The notes under the pieces were generated by a model. The model was given only the letters and a program-made list of their open reading frames with translations. It ran no database searches and was not told where the DNA came from. A stretch of 54,745 bases of DNA from Calothrix sp. CSU_2_0 (GTDB lineage Bacteria; Cyanobacteriota; Cyanobacteriia; Cyanobacteriales; Nostocaceae): positions 1 to 54,745 of the forward strand of contig JAAUPE010000035.1 in NCBI GenBank assembly GCA_012034595.1, written 5' to 3'. Shown in pieces: positions 29,411 through 38,966 of this stretch (position 1 is its first letter; every line of letters begins with the position of its first letter). A program made the translations under genes and the position numbers.

Positions 29411-30870
29411 AAGTTTTTACTATGGTTGTGGAACTGACTTTTGAGGGAACACTTCTATAACACCCATTAATCAATCAATCGGCGATACTTTTCTATCATA
29501 TGCGCCACATATATAGTCGTCACCTTGAGATTATTTAAGCAGTAGAGAACTCCTATTTATTGCCGAATTGCCAAAGATAGTGATTAATCGCTATAACTCC
29601 ATAATCACCTCCAGAAAATTTTATACTTTTATTTGATTGACGTTTATTTTAAAAATACTTGATGTTATCTGAAAGGTAAATAGGTAGAATTTATTGTTGC
29701 AATTGTTTTGATGATATTAACAAATAAAACTATTTAATTAATTAATTGGGTTTTATTTATCTGGAAACTAATTATTAATTAAGTAATAGTGCAAAAAAGT
29801 TTATTCATTCTCAAAATATCAAACCTTCGTCATTGCGAGTAACTAAGCATAAGTTTGTTGGCAAAGCCTTCCCAAAGGGTAGCGGACACGCTCCGGTTAG
29901 ACACGTAGTGGTACGCAGTATATATTTGATTTTGCGTCACTAATTATCTATCTCGCATGGTTTTAGTAGGTAGTCAGCAGTTGAATTGAGTTGCTATTAC
30001 ATTGCTTAAATGAGTTTTTGGGCAGATATACTTTTAATATTGGTGCAAATAAATGATTTTTAAAACATATACTAGCTAGACTTGTAGCAATGACAAAAAG
30101 TTCCCGCTTGCAGATAAAAGACCAATATCAGAAAATCGTTTTTTTGCCGATGACAACTTTATTATTTGCTAGAATTAGCTCTACACACTACAATAATATT
30201 TTAGCTGAGGTGACTTGAAGCAATAAATAGCTATTTTGTTAAATTGTCACTCAATTACAATTTTTATATAAATCATTTAGCTAACTTTTCTCTATTGTCT
30301 TCAACTCTAAGCAGAGAGAATGTCCTGATTCACGCTGGCAACTTACCCCAAAAAGTTAAAAATATATTTGCTTAGGGCTTAGAAGAAACAATTGATTTAC
30401 TTAATTTTTGCAAGCAATTATTAAGCCCTGATGTTGAACGTGTTAACAAGCCAGCAAATAGGTTAAAATCAGTTACTAGCTAATTTTGAAAAACCAGCAC
30501 AAAATTTAACTCTATACTAATGAGCAAGTCACAAAACTATTTTGCAATTCCAACACCAGGCTAATTAGCGTTAGGTTATACTCTAAACAGCAACAAAAAC
30601 TTAAAGTATCTATTTTATAAATAGGATAGGTGGTGAGTACTTAAGTAAAAATTATAAGTTTGAACGATTTGTTATTTATAACTTATAACTAGTTAGCTAC
30701 TAGCCGATCGCCAGAATCAGAGACAACCACAAAGCTGTGGAGTATCAAAAAAATCCAGGTTAAGCTAGAAAAGAGAGTTTGGGTTCGGCTTCATTGTCTC
30801 CGTGAGGCAAAAAGCTCCCATCTAAAATCTCAAACGGGAATATTCTTCAAGTTGGCATTGTCCTTACTCC
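29411..30870. other. 1.46-kb A/T-rich region without a visible gene
   Basis: No open frame, RNA gene or decayed gene is convincing here. At 29865-29925 lies a block of dispersed-repeat sequence (CTTCCCAAAGGGTAGCGGAC, then GTAGTGGTACGC) related to the repeats upstream of rpoB. The rest is strongly A/T-rich and presumably carries the cellulase and hisD promoters. Confidence 0.5.
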
Positions 30871-32187
30871 ATGCTGCGAATCATTAATCAGCAGGCAGAC
30901 GTTCGAGCAGAACTTCAACGCATCTGCGATCGCACTCACGACGAACAGGTGCTTCACAAAGAAGCAACAGTACGGGAAGTGTTGCAAGCAGTCCAACGCC
31001 AAGGCGATAAGGCTGTATTGCATTACACTGCCGAATTCGACCATCAAACCTTTAGAGCCGACGAATTGCGCGTCGTTGCTTCGGAGATTGATGCAGCTTA
31101 CCAGCAAGTATCAAAGCAGCTAATAGATAGCATTAAATTAGCCAGCAAACAAATCGAAGCCTTCCATCGCCAGCGCGTTCCCAAAAGTTGGGTACACTTC
31201 GGGGAGGATGAAGTAGTACTCGGCAAGCGTTATACTCCTGTAGACCGTGCAGGATTATATGTGCCTGGTGGACGTGCATGTTATCCCAGTACGGTGCTGA
31301 TGAATGCAGTACCCGCAAAAGTTGCTGGTGTACCGCGTGTAGTCATGGTGACTCCCCCAGGAACTGGCAAAGGTATCAACCCTGCCGTATTGGTAGCGGC
31401 AAACGAAGCTGGAGTCAGCGAAATTTATCGTATTGGCGGCGCACAGGCTATTGCTGCACTAGCATATGGAACTGAAACAATACCAAAAGTCGATGTGATT
31501 ACAGGACCAGGTAACATTTACGTTACCATCGCCAAAAAGCTAGTATACGGGAATGTTGGGATTGATTCTTTAGCTGGTCCGAGCGAAGTATTAATTATTG
31601 CTGATGGGACGGCGAATCCCGTACATGTAGCCACCGATTTATTGGCACAAGCCGAACACGATCCAATGGCAGCGGCTATATTGTTGACAACCGATGCTGG
31701 TTTAGCGAAAAATGTCCAAGTTGCTGTCGAAAGGCAGCTTGTGGATCACCCCCGTCAATTAGATACAGAGAAAGCGATCGCACACTATGGTTTGATTGTT
31801 GTAGTTGAATCGCTGGAAATCGCAGCCCAGTTCTCAAATGAATTTGCACCCGAACACCTGGAGTTAGAAGTTGAAGACCCGTGGGGGTTGTTACCTCTTA
31901 TACGTCATGCTGGGGCAATTTTCTTAGGACATGCCACACCCGAAGCTGTTGGTGATTATCTCGCAGGACCTAATCATACCCTACCAACTTCTGGCGCTGC
32001 TCGGTATGCATCGGCATTGGGTGTTGAGACTTTTCTCAAGCACTCTAGTATTATTCAGTACTCGCAAACCGCACTTGAAAAAGTTGCTAGTGCAATCGAT
32101 ACTTTAGCCACTGCTGAAGGTTTACCTTCCCATGCTGAATCTGTTCGTCGCAGGGTACAGAAGGACAATTCGGATTCGGAATTGTAG
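30871..32187 (+). CDS. hisD: Histidinol dehydrogenase
   Basis: This 438-residue zinc enzyme oxidises L-histidinol to L-histidine in two NAD-dependent steps, the last reaction of histidine synthesis. Diagnostic segments are GLYVPGGRACYPSTVLMNAV, YRIGGAQAIAALAYGTETIP, GPGNIYVTIAKKLVYG, DLLAQAEHDPMAAAIL, and the C-terminal AGPNHTLPTSGAARYASALG. The length is typical. No other his gene is adjacent, as is usual in cyanobacteria. Confidence 0.96.
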   Translation: MLRIINQQADVRAELQRICDRTHDEQVLHKEATVREVLQAVQRQGDKAVLHYTAEFDHQTFRADELRVVASEIDAAYQQVSKQLIDSIKLASKQIEAFHRQRVPKSWVHFGEDEVVLGKRYTPVDRAGLYVPGGRACYPSTVLMNAVPAKVAGVPRVVMVTPPGTGKGINPAVLVAANEAGVSEIYRIGGAQAIAALAYGTETIPKVDVITGPGNIYVTIAKKLVYGNVGIDSLAGPSEVLIIADGTANPVHVATDLLAQAEHDPMAAAILLTTDAGLAKNVQVAVERQLVDHPRQLDTEKAIAHYGLIVVVESLEIAAQFSNEFAPEHLELEVEDPWGLLPLIRHAGAIFLGHATPEAVGDYLAGPNHTLPTSGAARYASALGVETFLKHSSIIQYSQTALEKVASAIDTLATAEGLPSHAESVRRRVQKDNSDSEL

Positions 32188-32416
32188 GGATTGCTGAGAT
32201 AATTTCAATCGAATTACTAAATAAAACTCCTTTTTGTTTTTGGCAAGAAGGGGATATTTTATTGAAGAGTTGAAGTGGTTAGGAGTCAGAAGATAGGTGT
32301 CAGAATGCAGGGAGTCAGGATAGGTGTCTATTATTATTAAGACTCGTCGAGTTGGATTTTGTCCCCTGTGTAAAAAATAAGGGTTTTCATCCTCCCGTAT
32401 ATTTTCATAGAAAAAT

Positions 32417-33292
32417 ATGTTGATTTGGCAAGTAGATTTTTATCGTCATCCTCAAAATAATGCTGATTCTGTGGTGTTATGGGATTTATTGATTTGCGAT
32501 ACTCACTCTAAAAATAGCGATCGCGAATCGACGGGTAATTTTAGTTGCGATCGTTTTAGGTATGAATCTTCTTGTCCGCAATCGCAAGCAAATTCAACTT
32601 GGTTAGCTTCAGAATTTCAAAAAGCAAGCCAAAAACCTAATTCTGGCGGATTACCAAATATTATTCAAGTATTTCGTCCGCAGTCATTGAGTTTAATTCA
32701 AGCTGCGGTAAAGAATTTAATTACTAATTTAAATAATTCAAATATAAAAATAGAAGTCGAAGCAACTCGTCGTACCCCAGCATTAAAACAGTGGTTACAG
32801 GAAAAAGGCTATTCTCCAATTATTGATAAACCTCCTCCATTACCATTACCCGACAATCTTTGGGGGGAAGAGTGGAGATTTGGAACATTGCCAGCAGGAG
32901 ACATAACGGAATTTATTAACCGTCCAATACCCATTCGTGATGTACCCGATTTTCTTTTGCCGATGAACTTGGGTTTAGCATCAACTCAAGCTGTTCCCGG
33001 TATCGTTATTTATGGTGGCAGACGCTCGATGTTTTTAGCGCGTTGGTTGCAAGAAGTCAAGCCCGTAACGTTAAATTATATTGCAGGTGCGCCCGATGGT
33101 TTAGTTTTGGAAGCGGGATTAACTGACAGATGGATTGTAGCGACTTTTGAAGGTGAAGAAATTGCGATCGCAGCCAGAAATTACGAACAGCGCAAGTTGG
33201 AAAGTCGAGGATTGCATTTTTTATTGGTTCAACCCGATGATTCGGAAATGACTTATACAGGGTTTTGGTTATTGCAGAGGGAAGATATTTAG
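32417..33292 (+). CDS. Tab2/Atab2-family RNA-binding protein
   Basis: A 291-residue protein of the Tab2 (DUF1092) family. In algae and plants these proteins bind photosystem I mRNA (psaB) and promote its translation, and cyanobacterial homologues are widespread. The N terminus MLIWQVDFYRHPQNNADSVV and the C terminus with LHFLLVQPDDSEMTYTGFWL are characteristic. Internal DLWGEEW-type motifs (PLPDNLWGEEWRFGTLPAGD) are conserved. Its role in this organism is inferred from the family. Confidence 0.88.
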   Translation: MLIWQVDFYRHPQNNADSVVLWDLLICDTHSKNSDRESTGNFSCDRFRYESSCPQSQANSTWLASEFQKASQKPNSGGLPNIIQVFRPQSLSLIQAAVKNLITNLNNSNIKIEVEATRRTPALKQWLQEKGYSPIIDKPPPLPLPDNLWGEEWRFGTLPAGDITEFINRPIPIRDVPDFLLPMNLGLASTQAVPGIVIYGGRRSMFLARWLQEVKPVTLNYIAGAPDGLVLEAGLTDRWIVATFEGEEIAIAARNYEQRKLESRGLHFLLVQPDDSEMTYTGFWLLQREDI

Positions 33293-33340
33293 TGAAAAAT
33301 TTTGATTCTTTTTTCCATTGTGGTTCATTGACCAAAAATA

Positions 33341-33570
33341 ATGGGATACAAGCCCCGTCCTTTTAGGACGGCTTTTCGACAATTTCGAGTATAATTTGAA
33401 TAGTCGCCATAGGGCATTGGGAGACTTTAAACGGACATGGAGGGAAGATAAGACTACTTCGGTAGCACCTCCCAGTGTTCGCGCTACTCTACGAGAAGGC
33501 GAAGCGCCTACCGCGTTCCCGTAGGGTAGTGTCAAGGAATCCTCGCTCCTTAAGGACGAGGAGGTATGTC
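33341..33570. mobile_element. IS200/IS605-type remnant, ends only
   Basis: Two hairpins typical of the subterminal ends of IS200/IS605-family elements frame this 230-bp stretch: CCGTCCTTTTAGGACGG (about 33355-33371) on the left and CCTCG-C-TCCTTAAGGA-C-GAGG (33541-33561) on the right. There is no transposase. The interior holds dispersed-repeat sequence (AGGCGAAGCGCCTACCGCGT). It is probably an internally deleted, non-autonomous copy. Confidence 0.6.
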
Positions 33571-33664
33571 AATAAATTGGTCAGATTTATTAAGGGGACA
33601 TCTGGAAAATAACCCGACTTTTTATTTACTGGCTTTAACTAATACAGTTTTTGGAATACCGTAA
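33566..33664 (+). pseudogene. Short gene fragment or chance frame
   Basis: An ATG inside the right end of the IS remnant opens a 32-codon frame (MSINWSDLLRGHLENNPTFY, then LLALTNTVFGIP) before a stop at the TnpB fragment. The composition looks protein-like, but I recognise no family. It may be the 5' end of a gene cut by the second IS remnant. Confidence 0.25.
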
Positions 33665-33866
33665 TGGCGGAAAGTTAGTTGAGATTGATAGATGGTTCCC
33701 TAGTTCCAAGCTTTGCTCTAATTGTTTTTATCAAGTCAGCGAGATGCCACTCGATGTCCGTGAGTGGACTTGCCCTCACTGTGGAACTCATCATCACAGG
33801 GATGGAAACGCAGCGATAAATATTAGAGCAGAGGGTATCAGAATGCTAAGGACGGAGGGGAAGTAA
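33645..33866 (+). pseudogene. TnpB C-terminal fragment (zinc ribbon)
   Basis: About 70 codons remain: FLEYRNGGKLVEIDRWFPSS, KLCSNCF, WTCPHCGTHHHRDGNAAINI. The four cysteines form the OrfB/TnpB zinc ribbon, and the D in HHRDGNAAINI is the last RuvC acidic residue. The N-terminal nucleic-acid-binding and RuvC I/II parts are absent, so the fragment cannot be an active nuclease. Confidence 0.85.
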
Positions 33867-34020
33867 GACCAAAACTAGGGCGAAAGTCCAAGTTGCGGCA
33901 TTCCCCAGTGATTACAGAAGCCAACACTGTACTTGGTACTCCAAGCCAGTGTGGGTAGTTCACTATCTACCCATGCGACCAACTAAAAATCCCCGTCTAG
34001 AAATTAGCGGGGAATATCAA
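33645..34020 (+). mobile_element. Truncated IS605-type element: tnpB 3' end plus right end
   Basis: The segment carries only the C-terminal part of a TnpB-family protein followed by about 150 bases of non-coding DNA that end in the hairpin CCCCGTCTAGAAATTAGCGGGG (about 33993-34014). Intact relatives have a gene of about 400 codons here; most of it, and the left end, is missing. The retained portion is the part of such elements that encodes the guide RNA. Confidence 0.75.
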
Positions 34021-34025
34021 AACAG

Positions 34026-36821
34026 TTACACATTCGCTTGCTGACGTTGATATAACGACCAATACAAACCCTTCTCCCGCAGCAAACTATCGTGAGTACC
34101 CCTTTCCGCAAGCACACCACGCTCCATTACCAAAATTTGGTCGGCACGTTTTAGAGGTGCAAAACGGTGAGCGATAATAAATACTGTGCGCCCTTGGGAT
34201 ACTTTCTGCAAGTTTTGCAATACCTGTTGTTCGGTTTCCGCATCTAACGCACTCGTCGCTTCGTCAAGAATCAGAATAGGTGCATTACAAAGGAACAATC
34301 TTGCTAAAGCAATGCGCTGTCTTTGTCCCCCAGATAAAGCTGTACCTCGTTCCCCTGCATTAGTTTCGTAACCGTTAGGTAATTGGCTGATAAAATCGTG
34401 GGCAACTGCCATCCGTGCTGCTTCCACAACTTCCTCGGCAGTGATATCGGGGTTTCCCAGGGTGATATTCTCCAAAATAGAAGCGTTGAACAAAAAGTCT
34501 TCTTGGAGTACCACACCTATTTGCTGACGCAAGGATGCTAAATCGGCACTTTTAATATCAAAGCCGTCGATTAAAATACGTCCTGATTCAATGGTATAAA
34601 GCCTTTGCAGCAACTTTGACAGCGTACTTTTACCCGAACCACTTCTTCCCACAATGCCAATAAATTGTCCCGGTTCTACATCAAAAGAGATACCGCGTAA
34701 TATCGGTTCGGTATTGGCTTTGTAGCGAAAGAATACTTGTTCAAATGATACTTGCCCTTTCAATGGTGGCAGAACCAATCCAGTACCGGGTTCAGCTTCC
34801 GGGGCAACATTCAAAATATCGCCAATTCTGTCTACTGATAGTAAAACTTGTTGCAAATTTTGCCAAAGCTGTACTAGGCGCAGTAGGGGACCAGTGACAC
34901 GTCCAGAAAGCATCTGAAACGCGACTAATTGACCGACGGTGAGCTTTTGCTCGATGACTAATTTGGCTCCAAACCAGAGAATTAACAGGCTGGATAAATT
35001 GGTCAGGAAGTCACCAATATTACTACTAATATTTTGCGTAGTTGAGGCTTTGAAACCAGTCCGGATAAAGCGGGCAAATAACCCTTCCCATCTGTCCCTA
35101 GCAACTGGTTCGGCGGCATGGGCTTTAACGGAGTGGATACCTGTGATGGTTTCTACTAAAAAAGATTGACTGTCGGCACTGCGGTTAAAGGTTTCGTTCA
35201 ACCAGTTACGTAATATTGGGGTAGCAACTAAGGTCAGTATGGCAAATAAGGGCAATACTGCTAACCCCGCAAAGGTGAGGGGAATGCTGTAGTAGAACAT
35301 CAATGCCAAATAAACGACGGCAAAAATACTATCTAAAACAACAGTTAATGCTGTACCCGTGAGGAATTGGCGGATTTGTTCGAGTTCCTGTACCCGTGCC
35401 ACCGTATCCCCAACTCGACGGGATTCAAAATAAGCTAGAGGCAACCGCATCAAGTGGCGAAATAGCTGTGCTGACAGGCTTAAATCGAGACGACGAGCGG
35501 TATGGGTGAAGATAAATAACCGCAATATGCCGAGAATCGCTTCAAACGATGCGACTGATAGTAACGCGATCGCCATGACATCCAATGTCGGCAAACTTTC
35601 CTGTACCATCACCTTGTCGATGACGACTTGGGTAATTAGGGGTGTTGTTAAACCCAATAATTGCAGGGTAAATGATGCAATTAAGACTTCAGTTAATAAA
35701 CCTTTGTATCTCCATACCGCAGGTAAAAACCAACTTAAGTTAAATTTTTCCTGCTGGTTAACAATTTCAGCTTGCCAGACGTTGCCATCCCAGTATTCCT
35801 CTGCCATTTGTCGAGGTATACTTTCGCACTTACCTTCATTATTGAGGGGATTGGCAATAATCAAGCGATCGCCTTTGATTCCATAGGCAACTACCCAACC
35901 CGGTTCTTTATCCTGAGCAGTACCCCACCGCATCACCACAGGGAAAGTTAATTGACGTAACTCAACCCAAGTCAAGTTTAACTTCCGCAGGATAAAGCCC
36001 AATTTTTCGGCAGCTTCGACCAGATTTTTTGGTCGTTGTCCGCGTAATTGACGCTGTACCCATTCGAGTTGTGCGGGGTTTTGCAAATATTGACTCACCA
36101 TCGTTAGACAGGCAGCACCAGTGTTCCAACCAGCAACAAATGGATAACCAGAGGAGGTTTGAGGAGCGGCAGTTGCCAGGAATTCTTTTTGAAATTGGGG
36201 TTTTTGTGAAGATAAGGACGAGGAGGGAGAAAAGTCGGATCGGTAAAGGACATCCCTATCTATTTTGTCTGACGGTTCTTCCTGATTTTCTGTCTCGGAA
36301 TCACCTAAAACATCGGCAAGTTCGCTCAATATCTGAGTTTTCGACCCAGGATTATTATTAATACCAATCGAATCGTTTTCTGTCGAACCTTCCCAAAATG
36401 CTGTCACTTCGGACGTGGAAACCTGCGTCCACACCTCGACATCCCAGGCAACAACTATAACTTCCTTGCTAGCAGCGATCGCTTTACAGTCAACTGAAAA
36501 CAGTAGCAACTCACCAAACCAGTCACCTGGTTCCAAAGTTGCGATCGGTTTGCTGGTTTCTTCCTCCCGCAAGCGAACCTTACCCGTAACAATAAAATAT
36601 TGCGAACCACGAATATCCTTCGACCAGATTTTTTCCCCAAGTGCGTAACGAGAAACTTCAGCACGATTTTGGAGCAAATCTTGAGCATCGGATGTGAGCG
36701 AGGAGAATGGTGCTTCATCCCAAGGTAAAGACTCTAGCACCCTTCTTTGGAAATCCTCATCGATGGTTGTTAACCCACTTGCAGCTTGACTGTAAGCTTT
36801 TGAATTTTCTCTGCTAGCCAT
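34026..36821 (-). CDS. Type I secretion ABC exporter with cNMP-binding and degenerate C39 domains
   Basis: A 931-residue half-transporter of the HlyB/peptidase-containing type. The order is a cyclic-nucleotide-binding-like domain at about 25-135, a C39-like domain at about 225-345, the membrane domain at about 375-665, and the ATPase at about 685-925 (Walker A GIVGRSGSGKSTLS, signature LSGGQRQRIAL, Walker B ILILDEATSALD). In true C39 peptidases the catalytic Cys is in a DCG/ECG-type motif; here the motif reads NTGAACL with Thr instead, so the domain probably binds cargo rather than cleaving leaders. Its start lies 52 bases inside the upstream parvulin gene, implying tight coupling. A HlyD partner is encoded at 47251-48747. 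Confidence 0.88.
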   Translation of the reverse strand: MASRENSKAYSQAASGLTTIDEDFQRRVLESLPWDEAPFSSLTSDAQDLLQNRAEVSRYALGEKIWSKDIRGSQYFIVTGKVRLREEETSKPIATLEPGDWFGELLLFSVDCKAIAASKEVIVVAWDVEVWTQVSTSEVTAFWEGSTENDSIGINNNPGSKTQILSELADVLGDSETENQEEPSDKIDRDVLYRSDFSPSSSLSSQKPQFQKEFLATAAPQTSSGYPFVAGWNTGAACLTMVSQYLQNPAQLEWVQRQLRGQRPKNLVEAAEKLGFILRKLNLTWVELRQLTFPVVMRWGTAQDKEPGWVVAYGIKGDRLIIANPLNNEGKCESIPRQMAEEYWDGNVWQAEIVNQQEKFNLSWFLPAVWRYKGLLTEVLIASFTLQLLGLTTPLITQVVIDKVMVQESLPTLDVMAIALLSVASFEAILGILRLFIFTHTARRLDLSLSAQLFRHLMRLPLAYFESRRVGDTVARVQELEQIRQFLTGTALTVVLDSIFAVVYLALMFYYSIPLTFAGLAVLPLFAILTLVATPILRNWLNETFNRSADSQSFLVETITGIHSVKAHAAEPVARDRWEGLFARFIRTGFKASTTQNISSNIGDFLTNLSSLLILWFGAKLVIEQKLTVGQLVAFQMLSGRVTGPLLRLVQLWQNLQQVLLSVDRIGDILNVAPEAEPGTGLVLPPLKGQVSFEQVFFRYKANTEPILRGISFDVEPGQFIGIVGRSGSGKSTLSKLLQRLYTIESGRILIDGFDIKSADLASLRQQIGVVLQEDFLFNASILENITLGNPDITAEEVVEAARMAVAHDFISQLPNGYETNAGERGTALSGGQRQRIALARLFLCNAPILILDEATSALDAETEQQVLQNLQKVSQGRTVFIIAHRFAPLKRADQILVMERGVLAERGTHDSLLREKGLYWSLYQRQQANV

Positions 36822-37528
36822 TTCTCAAACAACTCATTCTGTAGTGCTTGCTTTAGTTGAGTATCATCTAATGACGCGGTGAGGACTTGTTCCAGACGAA
36901 ACAAACCAAAGCGTCCTTCCAATTCAAACGGTCCAATCAATACGTTCGGACTAGTTACATCCACTGCTGCCCTTAGTATATCTGGTAACGTTCCTCGGCT
37001 GACTGGTCCCATCATCCCGTTAACCACTCGGTCATCGGCTAGGGAATATTCGCGGGCAATTTGCTCGAAACTTGCACCTTCTTCAATTTGGGCTTGTAGT
37101 TCTTCAGCAAGCTCCCTTTTATCTACAATAATGCGAGATAAAACAACGCGATCGAGAAAAAGTTTCCGTTCGATGAAGTATTCTTGAAGTTTTGGCTCGG
37201 CGATAACAGCTTTTAATTTCTCTAGTTTAAAGCCAGATGCGACTGAAGCATGAAAAGAATCATAACTAGTGCCGCTACTTTTTAACCAATCATTAAAGCG
37301 TTGCGGCTCTGTGAGTTGATTTTTTAAACGAAAATCAATAATAGCTTGTTCGGTTAATGCCGGGCTAATGGCAATATCTTCGCGGGAGGCAATTTCTTCC
37401 TCAATCACATTTTGACGAATAATATCACCAATGAACTGCCCTAGTTTTCCCGAAGCTTGCAGGTGTTTAACTGCTTGAGCGACGGAAATTTCTTTATCAT
37501 CAATAGTGAGAAATGCGAGGGATTCCAT
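36770..37528 (-). CDS. Parvulin-type peptidyl-prolyl isomerase (PpiC/SurA-like)
   Basis: A 252-residue protein with a helical SurA-like N-terminal part (residues 1-115) and a parvulin domain at about 130-225 (VVLSRIIVDKRELAEELQAQ; SFEQIAREYSLADDRVVNG; PFELEGRFGLFRLEQV). Such proteins assist folding of secreted proteins; no signal peptide is seen, so it probably works in the cytoplasm. Its stop overlaps the ABC exporter gene by 52 bases. In cyanobacteria the pairing parvulin-exporter is recurrent and suggests that the isomerase keeps type I substrates export-competent. Confidence 0.82.
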   Translation of the reverse strand: MESLAFLTIDDKEISVAQAVKHLQASGKLGQFIGDIIRQNVIEEEIASREDIAISPALTEQAIIDFRLKNQLTEPQRFNDWLKSSGTSYDSFHASVASGFKLEKLKAVIAEPKLQEYFIERKLFLDRVVLSRIIVDKRELAEELQAQIEEGASFEQIAREYSLADDRVVNGMMGPVSRGTLPDILRAAVDVTSPNVLIGPFELEGRFGLFRLEQVLTASLDDTQLKQALQNELFEKWLAEKIQKLTVKLQVG

Positions 37529-37691
37529 GAATGATTTTATATATAAGTGTTAGGCGCAGTAAAATTCTACTATTCTATAGGTCAATTCCAGCTTTGAGTG
37601 AGTTTCCAGCAAAATGCTATCGCAATCGTAAGCGCTAGTACCGTAAACCAGCCAGCAACCAATGACATTTTTTTAGTTAACTTGAGGTTAG

Positions 37692-38528
37692 CTAGCTGAA
37701 CACACTTAACCATAACAAAGCAAACAACATTGCCGCGATCGCACCAATGAATGTATTCAAGATATTGACTAACTCATTGGTCAACCAATCATACTTAGAT
37801 TGCAGCGTCGCTCCAATGACACTTTCAATGTTAGTCGCAATAAAAGCAGCTAAAATACACCAACCCACATCTAACCCATTAATTAAACCAACACCGAAAC
37901 CAACTAATGCTTGGGCAACCGAAGCAACTGCTCCAGCGACTGTCCCTTCTAAACTCACAGCACCTTCGGTTCCACGGGGTACGGGTTGGAGTGTGGTAAT
38001 CAAATAAGTGCGCTGTCCATAAGCTTTACCAACTTCGCTAGCACAGGTATCGGAAAGTTTGGTGCTGAAGCTGGCAACATACCCCAACAAAAACAGGGGG
38101 TGAAAAGCACTTGAGGTAAATATACCCGCACCCAAAGCACATAATGCGCCGATTAATGCCGAACCCCAGACATTTTCTGGTCCCCTGGCTCCAGAACGCT
38201 TTTCGGCAATCCCTTCAGCTTCTTTTTGTGCCATGCCAATTTTGGTGACGAACGAACCCACCAAAAAATAGAACATCACTACTAAATAACCTTGCCATCC
38301 CAGGGTTGCCCAAATCAAAACACCTAACAACCAAGCATTAAAATACCCAGAGGGAGTCAGAAGTTTTTTTGGTAATACCCAAGCGACACCCAGCAAAACT
38401 GTATTTAGCACGATAGCAGCAATCACTCCTGGGGGAAGAATTGCGATCGCGATTCCCTGTAGAAGTGTGGCAACTACCTCAGCATTGAAATCATTAATTA
38501 AGGAAAGCATCTTCAGAAATTTCAGCAA
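37692..38528 (-). CDS. DUF92/VTE6-like integral membrane protein
   Basis: A 278-residue multi-pass membrane protein of the DUF92 (TIGR00297) family. The plant homologue VTE6 is a phytyl-phosphate kinase in tocopherol and phylloquinone precursor salvage, and cyanobacterial homologues may do the same. Conserved segments are SFSTKLSDTCASEVGKAYGQ and PRGTEGAVSLEGTVAG. About seven hydrophobic helices are visible. Start alternatives are 38528 or the Met seven codons later (38510). It is a single gene with about 160 bases separating it from the parvulin gene. Confidence 0.82.
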   Translation of the reverse strand: MLKFLKMLSLINDFNAEVVATLLQGIAIAILPPGVIAAIVLNTVLLGVAWVLPKKLLTPSGYFNAWLLGVLIWATLGWQGYLVVMFYFLVGSFVTKIGMAQKEAEGIAEKRSGARGPENVWGSALIGALCALGAGIFTSSAFHPLFLLGYVASFSTKLSDTCASEVGKAYGQRTYLITTLQPVPRGTEGAVSLEGTVAGAVASVAQALVGFGVGLINGLDVGWCILAAFIATNIESVIGATLQSKYDWLTNELVNILNTFIGAIAAMLFALLWLSVFS

Positions 38529-38966
38529 TAATTTTTAGCAAAGTATTCTCAGCAATAAATTCCAGCAAAAATCAGGTTTCCCGCAGTTAATCGCCTTGTA
38601 AGTGTAATTAACAATCAGCCCCAATACAAGCGTATAACCGTATTTTAGCTAGTCATATAGTTGTCTGGTGTTGTGAATTTATGGTAAGTTGAGCCACCAA
38701 ACTCATAACCACTAAAACTAAATTGAAAAAATAACAGGCTGGTTTAGTATCACAATATCTCATCCCTCAAATATACGTAATATTCCCTAATCAATGAAAA
38801 ACAATATGTCGCAACATAGACGGGTTAAAGCTTATCTTTACGTGAAGCTTCAGTAAATACTTTGTAATAATTCAGTAAAACAAAGCACTTTTTTATTATT
38901 TTGTCGGCAAAGCTAGCAAATATCGATTTTGATATTATATGTACCACCTATAAAAAACTTCTAAAT
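38529..38966. other. Intergenic region between DUF92 and subtilase genes
   Basis: No gene or RNA is recognised in these 438 bases. It should carry the divergent promoters. An in-frame TTG at 38901 could extend the subtilase, but the added 22 residues lack family resemblance. Confidence 0.4.
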
